In this document: positions 24,216 to 34,500 of the stretch, piece after piece
Layout: the number at the start of each line of letters is the position of its first letter
Position numbering within the stretch: position 1 is the first letter of the stretch
NCBI GenBank assembly: GCA_032871835.1
Contig: CM065297.1
Coordinates: 88,557,052 to 88,621,051, forward strand
Reading direction: 5' to 3'
DNA: 64,000 nucleotides
DNA from: Dipteronia dyeriana
Taxonomy: Eukaryota; Streptophyta; Magnoliopsida; Sapindales; Sapindaceae
Translations under genes and position numbers: made by a program
Notes under the pieces: model-generated
Database searches by the model: none
The model's input: the letters and a program-made list of their open reading frames with translations, nothing else
Told to the model about the DNA's origin: nothing

Positions 24216-24935
24216 ATGGCCCGCATCAACAACTCTGAGTACTACTTTCCATACTTTCCTCTACCACCACCGCATAATCCTTACTCTCCTCCGTCCCCTC
24301 CAAACGTGCCACCAAGTAGTAATCCTCCATCCACTCCAAAAGTGCCACCAAGTAGTAATACTCCACCATCTCCAAAAGTAGCTCCACCACATCATCCCAT
24401 TCCGCCATCACCACCACCATTTCCAGTGCCAGCAACACCACCTAGTCACTCAATGTCACCCCCATCACCCATTGTTAGACCGCCACCACCGCATCCTATT
24501 TCTCCACCATCACCGCCTCATTTAGTTTCCCCTCCACCGCCTCATTCAGTTCCACCTCCACCGCCAGCACCAGGGCACCATTCAACTGTTATAATTGTTG
24601 TCTTTGTGTCACTTGGAGGTCTATTCTTCCTCGCATTTCTCTCAGTTGCTCTATGTTGCTTCATCAAAAAGAAAAAGAAGAGAATGGTTCAAAAGGATGA
24701 AGTCATAAAAATAGATGAACATGTGAAAGTCCAGGAAGCTGTCATACCAGGTCCACATGGTGGACAGACCGTATTATTAATTGAAGAGGATGTGCATATT
24801 CAAGAAGACATCAAGAAAACCGATATTGTAAGTGGAAGTTTTCACACCAAACCTTCACATCATCATCCTCAGTCTATTGATGTAGCAGCATTCTCTACCG
24901 GTTCCAGTCATCACCATATGGAGCATAAGGGTTGA
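24216..24935 (+). CDS. TED7-like proline-rich membrane protein
   Basis: Single exon, 239 residues from the ATG at 24216 (MARINNSEYYF). An upstream in-frame ATG at 24084 would add 44 residues of unrelated composition. Residues 14-120 are a Pro-rich extracellular region with PPSP/PPPP blocks like extensins. A membrane helix follows at about 124-150 (STVIIVVFVSLGGLFFLAF), then KKKKK and a cytosolic tail with KIDEHVKVQEAV, PGPHGGQTV and IEEDVHIQEDIKK. This helix-plus-tail signature is what I recall for TRACHEARY ELEMENT DIFFERENTIATION-RELATED 7 proteins, reported in xylem vessel secondary-wall formation and binding to a cellulose synthase subunit. The tail ends in His-rich runs (HHHP, SHHHM). 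Function is inferred from family. Confidence 0.82.
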   Translation: MARINNSEYYFPYFPLPPPHNPYSPPSPPNVPPSSNPPSTPKVPPSSNTPPSPKVAPPHHPIPPSPPPFPVPATPPSHSMSPPSPIVRPPPPHPISPPSPPHLVSPPPPHSVPPPPPAPGHHSTVIIVVFVSLGGLFFLAFLSVALCCFIKKKKKRMVQKDEVIKIDEHVKVQEAVIPGPHGGQTVLLIEEDVHIQEDIKKTDIVSGSFHTKPSHHHPQSIDVAAFSTGSSHHHMEHKG

Positions 24936-26191
24936 TCAAAAGTTATACAGACAGATGCAAGCGGCCAAAAGATCATACAATTACAATAAACCTATTACGA
25001 CAATACACATGCATTTATTATTCTTTCTATATATTCCAAAGTATTTTGTGGGGAACAAAAACTCTACCTTAATGGGTTATGCTTTTTTATTCCTTTATAA
25101 ATGATTACAATCCTTCCAAGAATTTGAATTTGAAACAGAATTTGCATGAGATCAAAATGTTAATCTTTGTCTTACTAGAAAGATTCAGGTTGGTTAAATT
25201 AATGTGACAGAAAGAAACTCTAGAGCAGAAGAGACCACATCAACAGTGAGCATTATTAACTCAAACCAGTTGCCACATGTATTAAATGCAATGCAAGGTG
25301 GAGGTAAAAAGGTGCAGACAGTGCCAATCTGGTTTTAATTGCAACTGTCAAGACCAGATTTCATAGACTGTTACTTTTAATTCTTCACCCTTATGTAAAC
25401 CTGGAATCCATCTTGAAATAAATTAGAAATGGTAATTTCCATTGCAGAATCGATTTAATGGGTGTTTCCATAGGTTCCACAAGCAGAAAAAAATAAAGTA
25501 ATTCCATATAAAACAGTTAAAAAAACTAAAAAACTAAAAAAAAAAGAAAAAAGATCTATACCAAAATGTAGTTAGATGATGCAACATAGAGTAGTCCAGG
25601 ATTCTCCATCAGTGCTAGTCATATGATGCCTACATCTGAAAAGGAAGAGGCAAACAAGTGACTAGATAGCATATACATCATCCTTCGTACACATTATGTT
25701 CCACTACAACATTTGGCATCATATATAATCTGAAAATTCTCCTTTTGCAAATTATCCAATATCACAGTAATGTATATCATATTCTTGGTACCAGTGAAAT
25801 ATCACAGTAATGGATATCATAATCTTGGTACCAGTGAACACTTAGAACATACTAAAAGGTTTGAAGTTGTCCAAAAAATAAAAGAACAATTTGAAATGAA
25901 CCAAATCTTGAACATGACCTGTGAAAAGAAGAAACAGTTCTTGCTTTGAGATAGTAGGAATTTAATACCATCCCAACAATCTGAAAACCTAATAAACATG
26001 CACTAAAGTGAAAATGTTAGTCATCTAGATTTAGTTACTTAAATGTTAACATCATTCTACCATATGAACGCTTGATTAATGTTTCATGACAACAAGGACA
26101 AGAAAACAGAAGAACAATCATTCTCCTGAGAATAGAAGGTGTCTACTAAATGTAATAGGTTTAGCTTGATAAAATCAAAGAATCATTTAAG
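24936..26191. other. Intergenic, with a 40-bp tandem duplication
   Basis: Contains the probable 3' UTR of the TED7-like gene, then AT-rich sequence without a recognisable gene. At 25761-25838 a 40-base unit starting ATCACAGTAATG occurs twice in tandem with two differences. Confidence 0.5.
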
Positions 26192-26196
26192 CAAAT

Positions 26197-27061
26197 TGTC
26201 AGGATCTCGATCAACTCAAGATCCCAACTTCACCTGTCAAAGAATTAACTTGCAAGAAAAAATTGACAGATAAAAGTTCTGAATCCAACTATCAATCAAT
26301 TAAAACCCTAATTGATCTAAAAATAAACAGAACAACCGTAAAGAATCAAAATACAGTAAAGTAAACAACACAACAATTATTGCGGTTCAGCCCAAAACTG
26401 GGGGCCTACATCCACGTTGAGCCTCTTTGAAGAGACCCTATCACTATATAAGAATTCTTACAGCCTTTACAACCCAGAAAAACACAAGAACAACGCTTAC
26501 AATAGAAACCCAGAAATTAGACACAAGATCAGCCCTCACAAAAGAAGCCCAGAAACCTCAACACTGAAACGCTCAAAACCAACGTTACTCAAACAATCTA
26601 ACACCAGAGATACAACTCAGAAGAGTACACAAATTACACCAGAAGAACCACAACACTCAGATCCTTCCTTTTCTCTTCTAACACTCTCTAAGATTCACAA
26701 CAGAGAAGCCTAGAAATTACAATGAACATCAAGAACACAAAGAACAACAGAGAGAAAAGCTTCAGTGAAAAAATCAAACGAAAACCTAAAATCAGAATAA
26801 TCAATTCTCTCTCCATCGCTTCGTTTTTAAACTCGTTATCAGATAGTGTACAGCTCAGACGAAAGCAATCAATCATCAGTTGCCAAATCGGATGAAAATC
26901 CTGAGTCAGCAACCATATCTGATAAGGCTCAAAACGGTGTCGTATGAGTAAGTGAGAAAACAGATGGAGCTGGGAGCATTCAGTTGGGCTTCTTGGGCTT
27001 CAACTTCCTTTTCATCATTGGGCCTTGGATTGGGCTGGCAAGAGATGGGCTAACTACAACA
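26197..27061 (-). repeat. 3' LTR of the Copia element
   Basis: 865-bp LTR next to the polypurine-type tract CACTAGGTGGAATT (minus strand, 27062-27075). Frames inside it on either strand are repeated in the other LTR and are not genes. Confidence 0.93.
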
Positions 27062-27174
27062 AATTCCACCTAGTGCATCTTTACAGCAAACAAAACAAGA
27101 CTGCAGGACTGCAAGATATATATAGTGACAGTGATCCCTCCAAAGCAAACCTGGCTCAACACAAAACAAACAAA

Positions 27175-30100
27175 TCAGTCATAATCACCTAGTTTCAGCA
27201 AATTCAAACAATGCTTGAATTTGCTATAGGGAACCACTTTGGTCCCCATATCTGCAGGATTTTCTTCAGTGGATATTTTTTCCACCTCAACAACACCTTC
27301 AGATATTTTATCTCTAATAAAATGGTATTTTACTTCTATATGTTTAGTTCTTTCATGAAAAACAGGATTTTTACATAAATGTAAAGCACTTTGACTATCC
27401 GTAAAAATTACAGCTTTACCACTGAAAACATTTATTTCTCCTAGAATACCTTGAAGCCAAATAGCTTCTTTTATAGCCTCAGTTACAACAATATATTCAG
27501 CTTCAGTAGTGGACAAAGCCACTACTGATTGTAATTGACTTTTCCAACTCACACAGCAACCAGCAAAAGTAAAGAAATATGAAGATGTTGATCTTCTCTT
27601 ATCTCTATCACCGGCATAATCTGAATCAGCATACCCTATTAAGTCTATAATAGAATTTGCACAATCATAAACTAACCCTACAGAGGTAGTTGTACTAATG
27701 TATCTTAATAACCATTTCATGGCATTCCAATGGCCCGTACCGGGATTGGTCATATACCTTGACAATACACTAATAGATTATGGTCTAGTACTAATCATTG
27801 CATACATAATAGATCCTACAGCACTAGAATAAGGTATGGATTCCATAAATCTTTTTTCTTCAATAGATCTAGGGGATAAGGCAGTGGACAGTTGGAAACT
27901 AGAAGAAAGAGGTATATTGACAGGTTTACAATTCTTCATAGAAAATCTATCTAATAGCTTTAACAAGTAACTTTCCTGCTTAAGACACAAACTTGACTAT
28001 TTTCTAGTTCTAACAATTTCTATTCCTAGAATCCTTTTAGCATTTCCTAAATCCTTCATGTCAAATTCTGTTTTCAACTTTTCTTTTAAAGTTTTAATCC
28101 TAGACATACTCTTACTAGCAATTAACATGTCATCAACATATAAAAGCAAGTAAATTGAACTTAAAACATTTTCACTAGTGAAATAAAAACATGTATCAAA
28201 TTTACTCTTATTAAAACCTAAGCTAGTAATGAAATTATCAAATTTCTTATACCATTGTCTAGGAGCTTGTTTCAGTCCATAAAGAGATTTCTTTAGGAAA
28301 CAAACATGAGAAGGTTTAGTTTTAGATTCAAAACCCTTTGGTTGAGTCATAAAAATAGTTTCATCTAAATCTCCATGTAAGAATGTTGTTTTAACATCTA
28401 GTTGCTCAAGTTCTAAATCATAGAAACTAACTAAGGCAAACATAATTCTAATAGTTTTATACTTAACTACAGGTGAAAAGATCTCATTATAATCAATACC
28501 CTCTCTTTAAGTAAAGCCTTTAGCAACTAACCTAGCCTTATATCTAGGTAGATCATTCTGTCCTAAACCTTCTTTTATCTTAAAAATCCATTTACAGTCA
28601 ACAATTTTCTGTTTTTCAGGTTTATTTACAAGAGACTAGGTATTATTTTATCTAGAGATTCTATCTCTTCTTTCATTGCATTAAGCCATTTCAGCCTATC
28701 TATTAAGCTAACAGCCTCTTCAAAAGTCCTAGGTTCAGCTAATTCTAATTCTTGTCCAGTATACAAAGCAAAAGAAATAATATCAACATAGGCATACTTA
28801 CTATTAGGCTTAATAACCCTTCTAGCTCTATCCCTAACAAGTTCATAATCAGCTAGAGATTCACTTACCTGTTGATGTTCCTTTGATTCTTCCACCTGAT
28901 CATCTATGTCAGAATGATCAGACCCATGATCCTCAATGGGATCAGTTGGGGTTGAGTCATTATCAAGATCAAAATTGCTTAGTTCCACCTGAACTATATT
29001 TTCATCATTTTTAAAAGAATTTAAATCAGTTTCAGTAGAGTAGTTAGTGTCCTTACAAGGCATTCTAGTTTCATCAAACACTACATCTCTACTTATGATA
29101 ACTTTAAAACCCTTTTGGTCTCTAAGCCAAATTCTATAACCCTTAACACCTAAAGGATATCCTAAGAAGACACCTAGGTTCTAATTTCCCTTCCGATTGA
29201 TGAGCATATGCAGCACACCCAAACACCCTTAAATGTTTTAGACTAGGAGGTCTACCAGTCCATTTTTCTTCTGGTGTTTTTAAACCTATAGCAGTAGATG
29301 GAGATCTATTTATTAAGTAAGTAGCAGCCATAACAGCCTCACCCCAGAATTGTTTACTCCAACCAGAACTTATTAGTAAACACCTAACCTTATCTAGGAT
29401 AGTTCTATTCATTCTCTCGGCTATACCATTCTGTTGGGGAGTGTGCCTAACTGTTCTATGTCTTTCAATCCCACTATCACTGTAAAATTTATTAAATTCA
29501 TCTTTACAAAACTCTAGACCATTATCAGTTCTTAGTACCTTGACTTTCTTAGAAGTCTGATTTTCAACTAACAGTTTCCAAGCCTTAAAGCTCTCAAAAG
29601 CTTGATCTTTAGACTTCAATAGGTATACCCAAACTTTTCTAGTGAAATCATATATCAAAGATAGAAAATACTGATTTCCACTTTGAGTTGGGACTTTTGA
29701 GGGCCCCCAAAGATCTGAGTGTACATATTGAAGGATCTCTTTTGTGTTATGTTGAGCTGTACTAAAACTCAGCCTATGTTATTTTCCTAAGACACAGTTT
29801 TCACAAAATGTCTTATCCCCATTGAGTAAATTATGTTTACTTAATTCATTTAGACCTCTCTCACTCATATGACCAAGTCTCTTATGCCATAAGGATGCAA
29901 TGTTATTAATTTTAGTTGCTACATTAGCAATATCATTAATGACAGTTTCACCTTTTAAAACATATAGACCATTTCTCTTATCATCTTTCAAGATGACAAG
30001 AGAACCCCTAGAAACCTTTATGACCCCTTTTTCAGCCTTTTAACAATAGCCATCCTCATCTAATATACCTAAAGAAACTAAATTTCTTTTAAGATTGGGT

Positions 30101-30300
30101 ACATATCTAACATTCTTGAAGACCCTAATCATCCCATCATACATTCTAATAGCCACAGTCCCTATACCTTCAACTTGACATTGTTGATTATTACCCATCA
30201 ACACACTATTACCTCTAAGTTCTTTGAATTCTGAAAGCCAATCCTTTCTAGGTGTCATATGAAAAGAACAACCTGAATCTAAAATCCATTCAGACTCTAT
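27175..30300 (-). pseudogene. Copia pol: protease, integrase, RT, RNase H, with breaks
   Basis: Minus-strand order: aspartic protease (WILDSGCSFHMT near 30260-30300, continuing in 30040-30258), GAG-pre-integrase (LWHKRLGHMS, zinc CxxC, 29779-29991), integrase core (LRTDNGLEF, TPQQNGIAERMNR, 29143-29658), an acidic linker (28626-29081), RT (LDVKTTFLHGDLDE, SLYGLKQAPRQWYKKF, YVDDMLIA, 27997-28443) and RNase H ([17 protein letters not shown], 27175-27765). Stops or shifts near 30040, 29780, 29140, 28620-28450, 27990 and 27770 divide it. The parts are collinear and well preserved, which fits recent decay. Order INT before RT defines Copia. Confidence 0.9.
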
Positions 30301-30317
30301 AAGCTCAGTTGTTACTG

Positions 30318-31355
30318 TTAGTACTTCACTAGGCTCAAAAGACTTAGAAGCAACAGCTGCATCACCATCATTATGAGTTTTATCTTGATTCTTTTTCTTA
30401 AGCTCATAACAATATTTTTTAATATGACCTTCTTTACCACAGTAGTAACATTTTCTAGTACTGTTTCTATTCTTAGATTGAGACCTATTTCGATTAGGAG
30501 TTTTACTTCTACCTTTGTCTTTGTTATTATTATTATTATCAGGATTATGATTATTATTCCGTTTCTTACTGGCTGTCTACCCCTAACAAACAAGTTTTCA
30601 CCACTATCCTTTTTCTCAATCTTAAGTTCTAGATCTTTAGATTTTAAAGCAGAGATACATTCTTCTAAAGATAACGAAGTCCTACCATATTTAATAGCAG
30701 CCTTTACATCTTTAAAAGAATCAGGAAGAGAATTAAGCAAAATTATAGTTTCATTTTCATCACTAAGTTTTTCATCATCCCCAGCATTAGCAAGTTCTAT
30801 AGTCATTTTCTTGAATTCATCAAGATCCTGACCAAGATTCTTGCTTGGGTCCATTTTAAAACTAAAAAGTCTTTCCTTAAGATAGATTTTATTAGTTAAA
30901 GACTTAGTGAGATATAGGCTTTCTAATTTCTTCCACATGTTACAGGCAGTAGATTCATCATTAACCTCCTTAAGAACATTATCAGAAAAATTCAAAATTA
31001 TTGTTCCTAAGGCCATTTCTAACATGTCATCTTTCTGTTCTTCAGTTAATGATTCAGGTAATTTATCAGGACCTTCAATGGCTCTGAGGATTTTCTGTTG
31101 GGAGAGAAGGGCTTTCACCTTTCTTCTCCAAATCCCAAAATCCCCAGTGCCATCAAACTTATCTATTTCAAATTTCATGTTCATGCCAGTAAAATTAAAA
31201 TTTCCAAAATCATTAAAATCAGGGATTTTTACCTCAGAAGCACTGCTAGTAGATTCACTGCTAAAGTCCTCTTCTCCAGCCGAGTCTTCTGATTTCGAAG
31301 GCTCTGCCACCGGAGGAGACTGCTCCTCGTTGTTCGCCGTTGGTTCAGTCTTCAA
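30318..31355 (-). pseudogene. Copia gag, frameshifted
   Basis: The frame starts at 31355, directly after the primer site. Residues 1-50 are acidic and Ser-rich. The following part carries the Copia gag signature (KFDGTGDFGIWRRKVKALL; LNSLPDSF). At about 30575, beside an AAT repeat, the frame slips. The real zinc knuckle CYYCGKEGHIKKYC continues in another frame at about 30400-30450, so the C-terminal 80 or so residues of the open frame are out of register. Confidence 0.85.
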
Positions 31356-31367
31356 GCTCTGATACCA
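31356..31367 (-). other. Primer-binding site, initiator tRNA-Met type
   Basis: On the minus strand this reads TGGTATCAGAGC, the standard complement of the initiator tRNA-Met 3' end. It starts one base inside the 5' LTR. Confidence 0.92.
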
Positions 31368-31368
31368 C

Positions 31369-32235
31369 TGTCAGGATCTCGATCAAGTCAAGATCCCAAC
31401 TTCACCTGTCAAAGAATTAACTTGCAAGAAAAACTTGACAGATAAAAGTTCTGAATCCAACTATCAATCAATTAAAACCCTAATTGATCTAAAAATAAAC
31501 AGAAAAACCGTAAAGAATCAAAATACAGTAAAGTAAACAACATACAACAATTATCGTGGTTCAGCCCAAAACTGGGGGCCTACATCCACGTTGAGCCTCT
31601 TTGAAGAGACCCTATCACTATATAAGAATTCTTACAGCCTTTACAACCCAGAAAAACACAAGAACAACGCTTACAATAGAAACCCAGAAATTAGACACAA
31701 GATCAGCCCTCACAAAAGAAGCCCAGAAACCTCAACACTGAAACGCTCAAAACCAGCGTTACTCAAACAATCTAACACCTGAGATACAACTCAGAAGAGT
31801 ACACAAATTACACCAGAAGAACCACAACACTCAGATCTTTCCTTTTCTCTTCTAACACTCTCTAAGATTCACAACAGAGAAGCCTAGAAATTACAATGAA
31901 CATCAAGAACACAAAGAACAACAGAGAGAAAAGCTTCAGTGAAAAAATCAAACGAAAACCTAAAATCAGAATAATCAATTCTCTCTCCATCGCTTCGTTT
32001 TTATACTCGTTATCAGATAGTGTACAGCTCAGACGAAAGCAATCAATCAGCGGTCGCCAAATCGGATGAAAATCCTGAGTCAACAACCATATCTGATAAG
32101 GCTCAAAACGGTGTCGTATGAGTAAGTGAGAAAACAGATGGAGCTGGGAGCATTCAGTTGGGCTTCTTGGGCTTCAACTTCCTTTTCATCATTGGGCTTT
32201 GGATTGGGCTGGCAAGAGATGGGCTAACTACAACA
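31369..32235 (-). repeat. 5' LTR of the Copia element
   Basis: 867-bp LTR, near-identical to 26197-27061. It borders the primer-binding site on one side and the CAAAT target duplication on the other. Confidence 0.93.
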
Positions 32236-32240
32236 CAAAT

Positions 32241-32602
32241 AAGAAACATTATCTGTATAGATTTGCTTGAAGACATTGTAGTACAGATCTTAACACGTGT
32301 AGGTAAATGTTTTGACCTTGAAGCAAATTGACTGCATGATGTAAATCCATCGACCTTTCGGATTGACATGTCCATGATTAATGTCTTCCAACGACACAGG
32401 TTGTTTGTACTGCAGACAACTGAACCATCTGGTCATGCTTGACATGCTAAATACTATTTGGGTGAATTCCACACTCTTAAATCATCACCAGATGCAATTG
32501 TAGCTGTGAAGAACATTATTATCATTAAAGTCATTAAAGAGCGTTTCCCTGTCCACAATCATCAGGAAAAATTGGTGCCTTAATGACCCCATCTAATGTT
32601 CC
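32241..32602 (-). other. Probable 3' region of the PPR gene
   Basis: No gene is seen. It lies directly downstream of the PPR stop codon, so the Copia element may have landed in or just beyond the PPR 3' UTR. Confidence 0.4.
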
Positions 32603-34027
32603 CTATACCATCTGAGTTAGTGGATGAGAAGGGTCTCCTTGGTAGAATCTATGGGTTTTTCCTGCAATGGTTATCCAACTGCAACCAGGAGTCTTGACCA
32701 AACCCAGTTTTCTCATCTTCGCTCTGGTTATTAAAACTCCATCCTGTATACCAAGTGAATCATAAATACCACACAAAGCTATGTAGTTGCTAGTATTTCT
32801 AGGTTCCAAATCAAAGAGACGATGAGCTGCAATTTCTCCAATCACATCATTATTGTGCATCATACAACCTGCTAGCAGAGCACCCCAAACACTTGCTGTC
32901 TCCTCTAAACTTATATTTTGTACTAAATTAAGTGCTTCCTCAAGACAACCAAAACGACCCAACAGATCCACCATACAAGCATAGTGCTCTACACTTGGTT
33001 CAAAACCATAATCAAAAGTTATGGATTTGAAAATCCTTCGACCCTGATCTATAAGACCTGAGTGGTTGCAACTGGCCAGAATTGCAGTTAGTGTGACACA
33101 ATTAGGTTCAAAGCCACAATCTCTCATCTTCTCAAATAGAACTAAAGATTTCTCTCCTTTCCCATGAACCCCGTAACAAGATATCATCGTGGTCCAGGTT
33201 ACCAAGTTCAACTCTCGCATGTTATTGAAAACCTTTTCCGAAGCTTGCAAGCATCCACATTTTGCATACATGTCAATCAATGAATTCCCAATTGCTACAT
33301 CTGTGTTGAATACAACCCTCTTAACAACTTGACTATGCATTTCCTTCCCTTTCCTCAAATCTCCTTCCCCTGCACATGCACTCAAAACACTTGGAATTGT
33401 CATGGAATCCATCTTCAGTCCTTCGGCAAGCATATTCCTAAATAAACTTAAGGCCTCCCTGCAGAAACCAGCCCTCCCAAACCCGGAAATCATTGTATTC
33501 CAAACAACAGAATCCTTCAAAAACATACCCAAAAATACCTTCTTTGCATCGATTAAATTACCAATTTTCAAATAAAAATCCAAAACAGAACTACCCACAA
33601 CCAGATATTCCTCAAAACCAAGTCTAATCACCCAACCATGAATCACCTTGCCTGTATAAACATCTCCAATTCCAAAACAAGTTTTTATCACCGGAGGCAA
33701 CGTATAGTGATCAGGTCGAAAACCCATTTTAACAAACATGTCAAAAACACGTATTGCATGAGAATACAACGAATTGCTAACATAAGAAGAAATAAGAATA
33801 TTCCACGAATGCATGTTTCTGTCAGTCATTTTGTCGAAAACCTTGCGAGCATCTCTAAGTGACCTGCATTTGGAGTAGACCAGTAAAAGGTCCGTTTGGA
33901 GGGTGATGTCGGAGAGGAATCCATGGATGAGGACTTGAGATTGGGTTTGTTTGGCCTGAGCGACAGCTGAGATAGAGGCACAGTTTCTCAGTAGACATGA
34001 CAAGTAATAAACTGTTTTGTGTCTCAT
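32603..34027 (-). CDS. PLS-class pentatricopeptide repeat protein, E type
   Basis: Intronless, 474 residues, as usual for plant PPR genes. It has roughly eight to nine P, L and S repeats from residue about 45, with typical cores (NSLIDMYAKCG, VVWNTMISGF, VTWTTMISCYG, VTLTAILASCNHSGL, HYACMVDLLGR). An E-type C-terminal region follows (VWGALLAGC, NYIALCGIY), then an E+-like stretch (KTPGCSWITI, HRFYQGDPSHP). It stops soon after, with no DYW domain. Such proteins bind single organelle transcripts and often guide C-to-U editing, with deaminase activity from a partner when DYW is absent. The N-terminus is not clearly a transit peptide. The RNA target and exact orthologue are unknown. Confidence 0.88.
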   Translation of the reverse strand: MRHKTVYYLSCLLRNCASISAVAQAKQTQSQVLIHGFLSDITLQTDLLLVYSKCRSLRDARKVFDKMTDRNMHSWNILISSYVSNSLYSHAIRVFDMFVKMGFRPDHYTLPPVIKTCFGIGDVYTGKVIHGWVIRLGFEEYLVVGSSVLDFYLKIGNLIDAKKVFLGMFLKDSVVWNTMISGFGRAGFCREALSLFRNMLAEGLKMDSMTIPSVLSACAGEGDLRKGKEMHSQVVKRVVFNTDVAIGNSLIDMYAKCGCLQASEKVFNNMRELNLVTWTTMISCYGVHGKGEKSLVLFEKMRDCGFEPNCVTLTAILASCNHSGLIDQGRRIFKSITFDYGFEPSVEHYACMVDLLGRFGCLEEALNLVQNISLEETASVWGALLAGCMMHNNDVIGEIAAHRLFDLEPRNTSNYIALCGIYDSLGIQDGVLITRAKMRKLGLVKTPGCSWITIAGKTHRFYQGDPSHPLTQMV

Positions 34028-34500
34028 TTTTTATTTTATTTCAGATTTTTGAATATCAACGCTCGCTGAGAAGATGGCGGGAAGAAGCAGTGTTCTGAAC
34101 TGCTGCTGCGGTTTTCTTCCACTGATTTGCTGCTGCTTGTATCTACCACAAAGGCTGATGTTTATTTCTCTTTAAAATATTCACTTAAAATTAAAACTAT
34201 ACATAATCTATAGTAATGTTATTTTGGTCTAACTAACAATGTCGTGTAGATCACGGTCCTACTCATTTTTAAACAGCCAGGCAGTCAAAAGGGCTTCAAT
34301 ATCGCAGGTGGATACAAATTACATTGTTTCATACTATGATCACCTATAAAAAAATACTCTTATTTGATGATATAAGGACCATGTTTCCAACCATTGGACA
34401 TGATCACTATACCATACATCCTGTATTACAGAGAAGAAAACTGAATGTTGACAGAAACCTTGACTACACCAAAAATTTACAGATGTTAGCGTGAAAACAG
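34028..34500. other. Spacer between PPR start and FAS2 stop
   Basis: 473 bases between two genes on the same strand. It should hold the PPR promoter and leader and the FAS2 3' UTR. No other feature is seen. Confidence 0.45.

Larger units (their letters stand above)
26197..32235 (-). mobile_element. Complete Ty1/Copia LTR retrotransposon
   Basis: Two LTRs, 26197-27061 and 31369-32235, are in direct orientation. Both begin TGTCAGGATCTCG and end ACTACAACA on the plus strand. They flank gag-PR-INT-RT-RNaseH in Copia order on the minus strand. The 5-bp target duplication CAAAT is perfect (26192-26196 and 32236-32240). The LTRs differ at about 14 substitutions and one 2-base indel by eye, roughly 1.6%, so the insertion is young relative to the other elements here. 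Stops and shifts in gag-pol mean that this copy cannot make all its own proteins. Confidence 0.95.

Noticed and set aside
26417..26713. 98-codon frame, repeated at 31591-31782
   Set aside because: Both copies lie in the LTRs of the same Copia element, so the repetition reflects the LTRs and is not a gene pair.
30373..31362. Long plus-strand frames opposite Copia gag
   Set aside because: Antisense shadows of gag, which carries the recognisable motifs.
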